Assembly: GCF_018130825.1 (NCBI RefSeq)
Contig: NZ_JAFCJS010000011.1
Span: 1 to 64,000, forward strand
DNA length: 64,000 nucleotides
Origin: Bradyrhizobium liaoningense
GTDB lineage: Bacteria > Pseudomonadota > Alphaproteobacteria > Rhizobiales > Xanthobacteraceae
Reading direction: 5' to 3'
Notes under the pieces: generated by a model
Databases searched by the model: none
What the model saw: only the letters and a program-made list of their open reading frames with translations
What the model was told of the DNA's origin: nothing
Translations under genes and position numbers: made by a program
Part shown: in pieces, positions 8,674 through 17,400 of the stretch
Numbering within the stretch: position 1 is the first letter of the stretch
How the letters are laid out: each line of letters starts with the position of its first letter

Positions 8674-9885
8674 ATGAAGATCCTTATCACGTCATCCCTC
8701 TATCCGACGCCGTTGGCTCCGAAGGTGGTCGGTGGCGCGGAAACTTTCGTCCGCCGCCTCGCCGAGACCCTGGTGGGGCAGAACGACAGCGTGGAAGTGA
8801 TACGTGCCGCGTCTGCGTCGAACCAGCCAATGGAGACCTGCAACGGCATCGACGTGTATTCGGCGCCCGTGCACAACATCTATTTCCCCTTCGCCAAGCA
8901 GCACAGCGCGCCCGTGCGCGGCATCTGGCACGCGATCGAGGACTGGCAACAGGCGTCGGAGATCGTCGCCGCCCGGATCAAGGCCTTCAAGCCCGATATC
9001 CTGCACTCCAACAATCTCTCCGGGCTGACCACGGCCGTGTGGCGGACCGCGGCAGAGCTCGGCATTCCGGTCCTGCATACGCTTCACGATTACTATCTCA
9101 CCTGCCCCCGCTGCTCGCGCTTCTCGGACGGACACGCCTGCGAGGCGAGCTGCATGAGCTGCCAGCTGCTGACCTATCGCCGCCGCGGGGCGACGAGACA
9201 TCTGGACGCCGTGGTCGGCGTCAGCCAGCGCATTCTCGACATCCATACCCGGCTCGGTCTCTTCACGCAGACACCGCTGAAGATCGTCATTCGAAACGCC
9301 TCGACGGCCGACGTCGGCAGCGAAGAGACGGCCCTGGTCGACGGCACCGTCACGTTCGGCTTCATCGGCCGGCTGACCGAAGAAAAAGGCATCTACAATC
9401 TCGTTCGCGCGATCGCGACGATTCCGCCCGAGCGGATCCGGCTCGTCATCGCGGGGCACGCATCCGAGAGCCAGCGCAAGCAGATCAAGGAGCTCGCCCC
9501 GAACGCACGGATCGAGTTTCTCGGCTTCGTGCAGCCGAAGCAGTTTTACGAACAGGTGAACGTCGTGGTGGTGCCCTCGGTCTGGGAAGATCCAAGTCCG
9601 CTCGTCGTCGCCGACGCGCAAGCCGCCTGCAAGCCCCTGCTCGGCACCCCCTTCGGCGGCATCCAGGAAGCGATCAAGCCCGGCTTGACCGGCTGGCTGA
9701 CGTCACCCGATCCGGCCTCGATCGCCAAGAGCCTTCTGGCGATCGTCGACTCTCCCGAGCAGATTCGGGAGATGAGCGACCGATTGAAGTCCGGCATCGA
9801 CAAATGGGCCTTTGACGACGTGGTCACCGGCTATCGCACCGCCTTCGACCAGATCATGCGCAGCCGCAGCATGGCTTGCACCTGA
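8674..9885 (+). CDS. GT4-family glycosyltransferase, paralogue of preceding gene
   Basis: About 403 residues from ATG 8674 (MKILITSSLYPTPLAPKVVG). A TTG at 8644 is possible, but the ATG aligns with the start of the preceding paralogue. Features are GGAETFVRRLAETL, DILHSNNLSGLTTAVW, the Cys-rich loop CPRCSRFSDGHACEASCMSC, TFGFIGRLTEEKGIYNLVRA, and the C-terminal PSVWEDPSPLVVADAQAACK donor-binding region, where the second acidic residue of the E-x7-E motif is Asp. The pair probably adds two sugars in succession to the repeat unit (inference). Substrate is not identifiable. Confidence 0.86.
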   Translation: MKILITSSLYPTPLAPKVVGGAETFVRRLAETLVGQNDSVEVIRAASASNQPMETCNGIDVYSAPVHNIYFPFAKQHSAPVRGIWHAIEDWQQASEIVAARIKAFKPDILHSNNLSGLTTAVWRTAAELGIPVLHTLHDYYLTCPRCSRFSDGHACEASCMSCQLLTYRRRGATRHLDAVVGVSQRILDIHTRLGLFTQTPLKIVIRNASTADVGSEETALVDGTVTFGFIGRLTEEKGIYNLVRAIATIPPERIRLVIAGHASESQRKQIKELAPNARIEFLGFVQPKQFYEQVNVVVVPSVWEDPSPLVVADAQAACKPLLGTPFGGIQEAIKPGLTGWLTSPDPASIAKSLLAIVDSPEQIREMSDRLKSGIDKWAFDDVVTGYRTAFDQIMRSRSMACT

Positions 9886-9956
9886 GACAGGCGGACTGAA
9901 ATGCCGCTGACGCCCCTCGACCACTCCCCCACATTCTCTCTCACGCATCGTCAGAC

Positions 9957-11348
9957 ATGACCAGCCTGCTCGCATTCGGCAGCTACATCTACCAGAGTGC
10001 GTCCGCGATCATTCTGATCTTCGCCGTCAGCCATATCCTCTCTCCGGCCCAGTACACCTCGTTCTCGCTGGCGCTGGCCACGAGCCAGCTGTTCTGCGTC
10101 TTCGTCTTTGAATGGCTGCAACTGGCCGGCGTCCGCTTCCTCGCCGCCGCTTCCGGAGCAGAGGCGGCGCGCCTGCGATTCTCGCTGTTCGCCGCCGGAG
10201 GGCTCAGTGCGCTGGTTCTGCTGCTGGTCGGCAGCATGGCGGGGCTGTTGAGCACGCTGGAGACAGGCGTCGTCGCCCTGGCGCTGGCGCTGGCCGTGCT
10301 GCAAGGCGGCACCGACCTGTATTTCATGATCGTGCGCGTGTCCGATCGGCTGGCGACGGCATCAGCCCTGCTGATCCTGCGCGCCAGCGTCCTTCTGGCC
10401 GGCGCCGTCGCGGCCGCGCACCTCCACGGCACCGCGGCGGCAACGCTGTGCGGCATCGCCGCGGGCTACGGCGCCGTGCTCCTGGTGAGCCTGATCGTGC
10501 ATCGCACCTCGCTCCAGCGGCCGTCGCGGCAAGCCATGCTGGCGGATTGGGGCAATTTCTGCCGCTATGGCATCATGGCCGCGGCTGCCTCCGTCATCCA
10601 TCTCTCTGTCCCCGTCACGTTGCGCCTGATCGTGATCGCCACGCTTGGCCGGGCCTCGACGGGAGCCGCCGGCTTCTCGATGGCGATCGACCTCTTGCAA
10701 CGGCCGTTCTCCGTTCTCGTGGCTGCCATTCACACCGTCTGCTATCCCAACGTCGTCGTCCAGTTCGAGCGCAGCGTCGACGGTGAAGCTCGCAGGACGA
10801 CCGCCCGCATGCTCGACTTCATCCTGTGTGCGACGATCGTCATGCTGGGCGGGCTGATCGGCCTTCTGCCGGACGCGGCGCACCTGTTCGTTCCGGCCGA
10901 TCTGCTGGTCGATTTTCTCGGTGCCGCGCCGGCCGCGGCGATCTTCTATTTTCTCCACACCCACCTTCAGGCCACGCTCGCGATCGTGCCGCATCTGACC
11001 AAATCGGCAACGCGGCTGGTGGTCGTCGCGGTGTGCCAGCTCGTGCTGGTCTCGGCGGCAGCTTCGTTCGGCGCGCTGCTGCACATATCGGTCGCGGGAC
11101 AAATCGCGAGCGCGTCACTCGCCACCGCGCTCGTCATCCTCTTCGCCAGCGGGCCGCTGATCCGGTTTCGCGCGGCACCGCGAGCGCTGCTGATCGTGGA
11201 GGCAACCGTCGCGGCCGCGGCGGTCGCCATGCTCGCGACAGCCCCGTCGGATTCCCTGCTCTGGCTTGCGGGAAAGATTGCCGTTGCCGGCCTCGCCGTC
11301 GTCCTGGTGACGTGGCGAGGCGACCTGCTGGCCTCGGCCCGCAGCTAG
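9957..11348 (+). CDS. Wzx-type polysaccharide flippase / oligosaccharide transporter
   Basis: 463 residues, strongly hydrophobic with about 12 predicted membrane spans and few long loops. It begins MTSLLAFGSYIYQSASAIIL and has the layout of the MATE/PST superfamily (polysaccharide synthesis transporters). A cytoplasmic loop near the middle is Arg-rich (RTSLQRPSRQAMLADWGNF), as in Wzx proteins. It would flip undecaprenyl-linked repeat units to the periplasm. It follows the glycosyltransferase at 8674 by 71 bp. A second, unrelated-looking flippase is encoded at 21258, so the locus has two. It ends in a REP-like element and a bidirectional hairpin. Confidence 0.8.
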   Translation: MTSLLAFGSYIYQSASAIILIFAVSHILSPAQYTSFSLALATSQLFCVFVFEWLQLAGVRFLAAASGAEAARLRFSLFAAGGLSALVLLLVGSMAGLLSTLETGVVALALALAVLQGGTDLYFMIVRVSDRLATASALLILRASVLLAGAVAAAHLHGTAAATLCGIAAGYGAVLLVSLIVHRTSLQRPSRQAMLADWGNFCRYGIMAAAASVIHLSVPVTLRLIVIATLGRASTGAAGFSMAIDLLQRPFSVLVAAIHTVCYPNVVVQFERSVDGEARRTTARMLDFILCATIVMLGGLIGLLPDAAHLFVPADLLVDFLGAAPAAAIFYFLHTHLQATLAIVPHLTKSATRLVVVAVCQLVLVSAAASFGALLHISVAGQIASASLATALVILFASGPLIRFRAAPRALLIVEATVAAAAVAMLATAPSDSLLWLAGKIAVAGLAVVLVTWRGDLLASARS

Positions 11349-11396
11349 AGCATGATCCGGAAAAGTGTGCAGCGGTTTTCCGAAAAGATCATGCTC
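11348..11396. repeat. REP-like palindromic element, copy 1 (GAGCATGATCCGG type)
   Basis: An imperfect palindrome with outer arms GAGCATGATC / GATCATGCTC and inner arms CGGAAAA / TTTTCCG around the loop. It begins on the last base of the flippase stop codon. A second, longer copy lies at 33494-33562. I recognise this as the kind of short intergenic palindrome dispersed in Bradyrhizobium genomes. Confidence 0.7.
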
Positions 11397-11404
11397 AAAC
11401 AATA

Positions 11405-11439
11405 ATCCAAAGCGCGATGGATCCCATCGCGCTTTGGAT
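11405..11439. terminator. Bidirectional terminator hairpin between convergent genes
   Basis: A perfect 16-bp inverted repeat, ATCCAAAGCGCGATGG and its complement, around a 3-nt loop ATC. It sits between the convergent flippase (plus) and glycosyltransferase (minus) genes. The right arm ends on the first base of the minus-strand stop codon. The stem contains A/T tracts on both sides, so it can act in both directions. Confidence 0.75.
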
Positions 11440-12671
11440 CAGGCCTTCACCGCGTGAGCCAGCGCATTGCCGCTGATGTCGCCGGTCAAGCCGTAGATCC
11501 TCAAGGTCTCGTCGACCATCGGCCCGACACCGAAATATTGCTGGGCGCGCGCAAGGGCATTGCGCGACAGCGCAGCGCGCGTTGCGGGATCTGCCACTTT
11601 TTCGAGCGCCCCGACGAGCGCATCGACGTCCTCGAACGGCACGATGTAGCCGGTCTGGCCTTCGATGATCTGGTCCGAAGCGCCCCCGGCCGGGGTCCGC
11701 ACCGGAACCAATCCCGTCGCCATGGCCTCGGCAACGCCGAGCGGGAATCCCTCGAACCGGCTCGGCAGCGCGAACACGTCGGCGGCCCAGAGAATTTCGC
11801 GGACGTCGCCCATGAAGCCGAGGAACTTGAAGGTGTCCTTGTCCTTCTCGCCGGCAAAGGCAAACGACTTGATTTCCTTCTCGCGCTCGGCGCCGCCGCT
11901 GCCGACGAAGTAGCACTTGATGTCGATGGGCGAAGACGTGGCGCTGTCACGGATCTTGCGCGCCGCCTTGATGAGCAGGTCGTGGCCCTTCACCCAGGCG
12001 AGACGGGCTGCGAGCAGGCACATGAACTCGCCCTCGGCGACGCCGAATTTGGCGCGGGCATCGCGGCGCTCGGCATCCGAGGGCGGACGGAAATGCACGG
12101 TATCGACGCCGCCATACACCTTGGCGATCCGATTCTTCCCGAACAGCACGTAGCGCCTGAGATGCCGGAGCGATTCCTCCGACATCAGAATGAGGGTGTG
12201 CGGAAAGAACAGGTTGAAGAACAGGATCTGGACCAGGCTGAACGTCGATTGCGGCGCATTCTGCACCTTGTCGATGTTGCCGAGCACCGAAGGATGGTAC
12301 GTCGCCACGCAGCGCGCGCCGGTCAGCAGCGACAGCAGCCGCCCCCACATCAGCATGCCGAGCCCATGGACGTTGATCACGGAGATGTCGCTCTCCCGGA
12401 TCACCTTCAGAAGCTGCATGAAGATCGACAGCGCGGGCAGCTTGCGAAGTCCGGGAACGACGTGCCACTGCTTGACGGCCGCGGCCAGCTTCTGGCGCTT
12501 GTATTCCGACTTCTCGTCCGACCGCACGGCGCCGGAGACGAGGTGAATCTGCACGCCGCGGGCATGCAGCCCCGTGGCCAAGGTCTCGCAATAGGATGCA
12601 ATCCCGTCATTGCAGTTCACGACCTCAACCAGAAACATGACATTCGGGGCGCCCGACATGGGATCCTTCAT
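11439..12671 (-). CDS. GT4-family glycosyltransferase
   Basis: 410 residues. The N-terminus MFLVEVVNCNDGIASYCETL has the loop (NDGIASY) seen in GT4 enzymes acting on lipid-linked intermediates. Other segments are VINVHGLGMLMWGRLLSL, CVATYHPSVLG, FMCLLAARLAWVKGHDLLIKA and the donor motif EGFPLGVAEAMATGLVPVRT (E-x7-E). It is transcribed away from the hydrolase at 12828 but on the same strand; 156 bp separate them. It is the fifth GT4 enzyme of the locus. No GT2 enzyme was found in the window. Confidence 0.87.
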   Translation of the reverse strand: MKDPMSGAPNVMFLVEVVNCNDGIASYCETLATGLHARGVQIHLVSGAVRSDEKSEYKRQKLAAAVKQWHVVPGLRKLPALSIFMQLLKVIRESDISVINVHGLGMLMWGRLLSLLTGARCVATYHPSVLGNIDKVQNAPQSTFSLVQILFFNLFFPHTLILMSEESLRHLRRYVLFGKNRIAKVYGGVDTVHFRPPSDAERRDARAKFGVAEGEFMCLLAARLAWVKGHDLLIKAARKIRDSATSSPIDIKCYFVGSGGAEREKEIKSFAFAGEKDKDTFKFLGFMGDVREILWAADVFALPSRFEGFPLGVAEAMATGLVPVRTPAGGASDQIIEGQTGYIVPFEDVDALVGALEKVADPATRAALSRNALARAQQYFGVGPMVDETLRIYGLTGDISGNALAHAVKA

Positions 12672-12827
12672 GGGAATGGCCTTCTACTCCGTTCGATCAG
12701 ACGAGACGTTAACCAGTGCTTAGCGGCAAATTTCGTGCCGTGCCAGCGGTTTGCCCGCCATAGCTTTGCGCGCCTAACATATTGACGTTGCGGATCTGCG
12801 ACGCTCGACAGGCCGGCAAAAGCGGCT

Positions 12828-13922
12828 TCAGAAGCCGCGTTTCTTGAGTTCGGCGGCTTCCTCCGGAGTGAGCTTGCCCCCCGCAAAGCGCGACACGAGG
12901 TAGAGCGCGACCTTCGGTCGGTCCAAATCGTACATCAGGCCAAAGCGGTTTTCCGGAGGCTTCTTGGCCGGTTCGTCGACGATTTGGTAGATGTTGACGG
13001 CATCGACCACGACGTCCTTCTGATCTCTAATCGCCGTCAACATACCGTTCAAATTCTGTAGACAACGCTCGGTTGCAGCGTCCCCGGGAGCGTTGCCGTA
13101 ATCGGGCTTGTAGATCTCGCCGCAATTGACCTCGTTGAAGAGAACGTGCCGGCGATAGGAGGCGAGCTTCTTGAACAGGTCGAAACGCGGGTTCCAGCCG
13201 TTCCAGGCATGGCGCATATCCTGTCCCAGCACTTCATAGTAATGGTAGGAAATCAGGTCGTAGTGGACGCCGCGCGACTCCATGAAGTCTAGAAAGCCGA
13301 ACATGGTGGAGGTGGTGTTCAGGATCTTCTTCAGGTGCAACCCGCTCTCCTGGTTGATCCGGTCGATCGCGTCAGACGCCCCGCGCAGAACGGCGGCCCA
13401 ATCCTCCATGGCCGGCATCTCGAACTCGGCGGCGGTCATCCCATGGCCGAAAAGGCGCTTGTCGTTGCGGTCGCGGGCAACGAGATTGATCTCGTTCTCC
13501 AGCTCCCACTGATCGATCTCATTCTTGAACTGTTTCACGAACGCATACGTCCGGTTGTATCCCTGCTGGTACAACGCCTCGCGATCACCGGCAGGATACA
13601 GGCCTGCATCGGTGCGGTCTCCCCAACGGAACGGGAAGCCGAAGATCGGTTGCAATCTTATCCCGTAAGCCTTCGCCAGCTGGAGTGTCTTCGCGAACGC
13701 CGGACCTCCCGTCTGCTCGTTGTCCTTCGTCAGGTTCACGCCCCACCTGATCACGGTGAAGCCGCGCTCCTTCATCACGCGAAAGAACGGCTCGGGATCC
13801 TTTCGCATCGCTGCGGGTCCGTTCACGCCCCACTCCAGCGCCTCGGCAGACGACGACACCGACGCGCTCGTCACCGCGACAAAAAGAAGCGCGCTGATCT
13901 TTGCTAGAAAGTTCCATCGCAT
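12828..13922 (-). CDS. Secreted clan-A glycoside hydrolase-like protein
   Basis: About 364 residues from ATG 13922 (MRWNFLAKISALLFVAVTSA, a Sec signal ending ASA-like at SSSAEA); an upstream in-frame start would bury the signal. The mature protein begins LEWGVNGPAAMRKDPEPFF and reads as a TIM barrel: GFTVIRWGVNLT, then the acid/base Glu in WELENEINL (E144) and the nucleophile Glu in VLFNEVNCGE (E264). Intervening segments LISYHYYEVLG and FGLMYDLDRPKVALYL match clan GH-A enzymes. It is likely periplasmic or secreted and acts on a polysaccharide. Divergent from the large repeat protein gene at 14413, whose N-terminal domain has the same barrel signatures. Confidence 0.75.
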   Translation of the reverse strand: MRWNFLAKISALLFVAVTSASVSSSAEALEWGVNGPAAMRKDPEPFFRVMKERGFTVIRWGVNLTKDNEQTGGPAFAKTLQLAKAYGIRLQPIFGFPFRWGDRTDAGLYPAGDREALYQQGYNRTYAFVKQFKNEIDQWELENEINLVARDRNDKRLFGHGMTAAEFEMPAMEDWAAVLRGASDAIDRINQESGLHLKKILNTTSTMFGFLDFMESRGVHYDLISYHYYEVLGQDMRHAWNGWNPRFDLFKKLASYRRHVLFNEVNCGEIYKPDYGNAPGDAATERCLQNLNGMLTAIRDQKDVVVDAVNIYQIVDEPAKKPPENRFGLMYDLDRPKVALYLVSRFAGGKLTPEEAAELKKRGF

Positions 13923-14412
13923 CCGATTCCTGGCTCCTCGCTGCTCTCGGGAAACTTCGGGCGACTCCAGTCGAGCCTTCGACGTCAGAACAATTGTCAC
14001 ATGCGAAGTTCGGCCCGTGCATTTACGGCAATCCGCTTCTAGGCAATTCGATCTGCTCTGGCCATAGCTTAATGGCGCTTAACACAATCGAGCTCGATGC
14101 TGCCTACGCGACAAGCAGATGCGCCTTGATTGAGCAGCGGCACAACATCGATGCAACATCGACGTTGCATCGCCATCGCGACGTCATGCTGCAAGCACAT
14201 TAGCGTGGTCTTCACAGATGAAGCTCAGTGTAAGCAAATCAGTGCAGGCAGATTCGTGCGCTGCGAGCGTCGCGCAGGACAATCTCGGCGAGAGAATCTC
14301 CCGGGTGCTTCCATTTTTACCAATCTCACCAACTTGAAAAACAGAGATTGGTCGATACGACAGACGCAAGCGGCAACGGACTCTCGCGCTCCAGAAAGGC
14401 TTTGGAAGACCG
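13923..14412. promoter_or_regulatory. Divergent promoter region with GATGCAAC dyad
   Basis: 490 bp without a convincing gene, between two divergent hydrolase-type genes. It holds an 8-bp inverted repeat GATGCAAC-N6-GTTGCATC at 14150-14171, a candidate operator that could serve both genes. No clear -35/-10 boxes were seen. Confidence 0.45.
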
Positions 14413-17400
14413 ATGACTACCGCATCACCAGATCAGACGATCCTGTCGGCGAGCACCTTCATTAGTTCCATCGGCGTCAATACCCACGTTGGTTATGGGT
14501 GGGGAGGCTACAACAACCTCGCACTCGTAGAGGACGACCTCAAATATCTCGGCGTTACGAAGCTGCGCGACGGACTTGCGACGAGCCCGGCCGCCCAACC
14601 GGTCCTCGATGGCCTCGCCAAGGACGGGTACACGTTTGACCTCGTGGTTCAGTCGAAGGTCGCGATCGGCGGCACATCCGCGCTTCAAGATTATCTCGAT
14701 GCAGTCAAGGCGTTCGAGACCAGCCATCCGGGCAGCGTCATCGCGCTCGAGGGCCTCAACGAGGTCAACCTCGACGAATTCAACTACGACGGAACCTTGA
14801 CCATTGAGGCCGCGGCACAGTTCCAGACCGCCTACTACAACGCCATCAAGGCCGACGGCACGCTCAGCAAGATTTCGGTCTACAACCTGTCGCTGGGCTA
14901 TAACGACACCACCGACTACGCAAAGCTCGGAGACCTCTCGGGCTCGACGGATTACGCAAACTCCCACGCATATGTCAGCACGAGCCTGACGCCTGCGGCC
15001 GCCCTTGAGGCCCTGCTCGGCAATGCTACGTCGGTGACCGGCACCGATCCGGTCGTGATCACCGAGACCGGCTACACGACCAAGAGCGACACACCTTATA
15101 TTGGCGCCAACGAGAATGTGCAGGCGAAGTCGATCCTGAACACGTTGGTCGATGCCTACAAGGACGGCGTCAGCACAACTTATCTCTATCAGCTGCTCGA
15201 CGCTTCGGCGAGCAACGACACCACGGACTCCGAATCGCACTGGGGCCTGTTCAACAGCGATGGAACCCCGAAGCTCGCAGCGACCGCGATCCACAACCTG
15301 ACGACAATCCTGGCAGACGACGGCACGGGCGGCCATACGCCGACCGCTTCGCTGAACTATACGCTCGACGGTCTGCCTGCGAGCGGGAACAGCATGGTTC
15401 TCGGCAAGAGCAACGGCGCCTATGAGCTGGTGGTCTGGGCGGAACCCAAGATCTGGAACGACGCGACCGACACCGAGATCTCGAACCCGACCACCTCGGT
15501 CACCGTCAATTTGGGCAGCGTCCATCATCTGATCAGCGTTTACGATCCGCTGCAGGGCTCCTCGCCGATTGCCACCTACACCGACGTCAGTCAGATCGTG
15601 GTTCCGATCACGGATCATCCCCTGATCATCGAGATCGACGCCCCGACGGGAGGCGGCACGACACCGCCCGCCGTGACCGATGTCAGCGGAACCGCTGAGG
15701 ACATCGTGTCACAGATGTCCGAGCTGAACTCCTCGAATTCGCTTCAGACCATCACGCTCACCGACACGCATGTACTTCCGGTCGCCTCGACCTCGACCAT
15801 GGAGTACATGATCTCGCACTATACGAAGGCGCTGGCGGCGATCCAGGGCGGCTACCAGTTCTCGGTCACCAATTCGACCGACACCTGGAGCGTGACCAAG
15901 GTCTACGACTCCTCGGCGACGCTTCTATCGACCAGCACGTCGAACTTCACGAACGGCGTCATCACCAGCAAGGCCACGATCAATACCGACGGCTCGACGG
16001 AGAGCATCGCCTACACCGACGGCAAGATGGTGCGTGACGTCACGGTCACGGCGATCGGCGACAAGGACACCAAGACCTACGATGCGAGCGGCAATTTGAT
16101 CGCGGACCTCGTCCAGAACAAGGACGGATCCTCCTCGAACACGCTCTACTCGGCCGGCGTCAAGACCAAGATGTACGTCACCAACGCCGACCGCACTCAC
16201 GACAACTACTATTACAACATCACCGGCCAGTCTTATACCAGCGAGCATGACCAGCTCGACGCCAGCGGAAGGCTGCTGTCCGTCGTCCGCACGCATGCCG
16301 ACGACTCCATGGCCTACAGCCAGGTCTTCAACAGCGACGGCAGCAAGGTCACGACCCAGTACGACTCCACGGGTCACAAGACCTCGGTGATCACCGTCAC
16401 GTCGACGGCGACCACGACCGACCTCTACACCACGGCCGGCGTGCTCAAGCAGACGATCGTGCAGACGACCTCCGGCAACGTGACGACGACCAACTACAAT
16501 GGCGCGCTGCTGGCGTCCGTCTACGTGGTCAATGCCGACGGGTCCAAAGATTCGAAATTGTATGACGCCAAGGGCATCATCGCGAGCGACCTGATCCAGA
16601 ACGCCGACGGCTCGTCGTCGAACACGCTCTATACGGCGGGCGTCAAGACCAAGACCTATGTCACCAACGCCGACGGCAGCCGCGACAACTACTATTACAA
16701 CATCACCGGCCAGTCCTACACCAGCGAGCACGACCATCTCGATGCAAGCGGCAAGGTGCTGTCGGTGAGCCGAACGCATGCCGACGGTACGATGGCCTAC
16801 AGCGAGGTGTTGAACGGCGACGGCAGCAAGGTCACGACGCAGTACGACTCCACGGGCCACAAGACCTCGGTCGTCACCACGACGTCGACGGCCACCACGA
16901 CCGACGTCTACACCGCCGCCGGCGTCCTCAAGCAGACGGTCGTGCAGACGGCCTCCGGCAACGTGACAACGACCAACTACAACGGCTCGCTGCTGGTGTC
17001 GGTCTACGTGGTGAACGCCGACGGCTCGAAGGACTCGAAGCTCTACGACTCCAACGGCATCATCGCGAGCGACCTCGTGCAGAACAAGGACGGCTCGTCC
17101 TCGAACACGCTGTACACGGCAGGCGTCAAGACCAAGGCCTATGTCACCAACGCCGACGGCAGCCGCGACAATTACTACTACAACATCACCGGCCAGTCCT
17201 ACACGACCGAGCACGACCACATCGATCCCAGCGGGAAGCTGCTGCTGGTCAGCCGCACCCATGCCGACGGCTCGATGGCCTACAGCCAGGTGCTGAACAG
17301 CGACGGCAGCAAGGTCACGACCCAGTACGACTCCACGGGTCACAAGACCTCGGTCGTCACCGTCACCTCGTCGGCAACGACGACCGACACTTACGACCCG

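Noticed and set aside
15925..17343. Long open frame antisense to the secreted repeat protein (472 codons).
   Set aside because: It mirrors the repeats of the plus-strand gene and has a Val/Arg-rich composition typical of GC-rich shadow frames.
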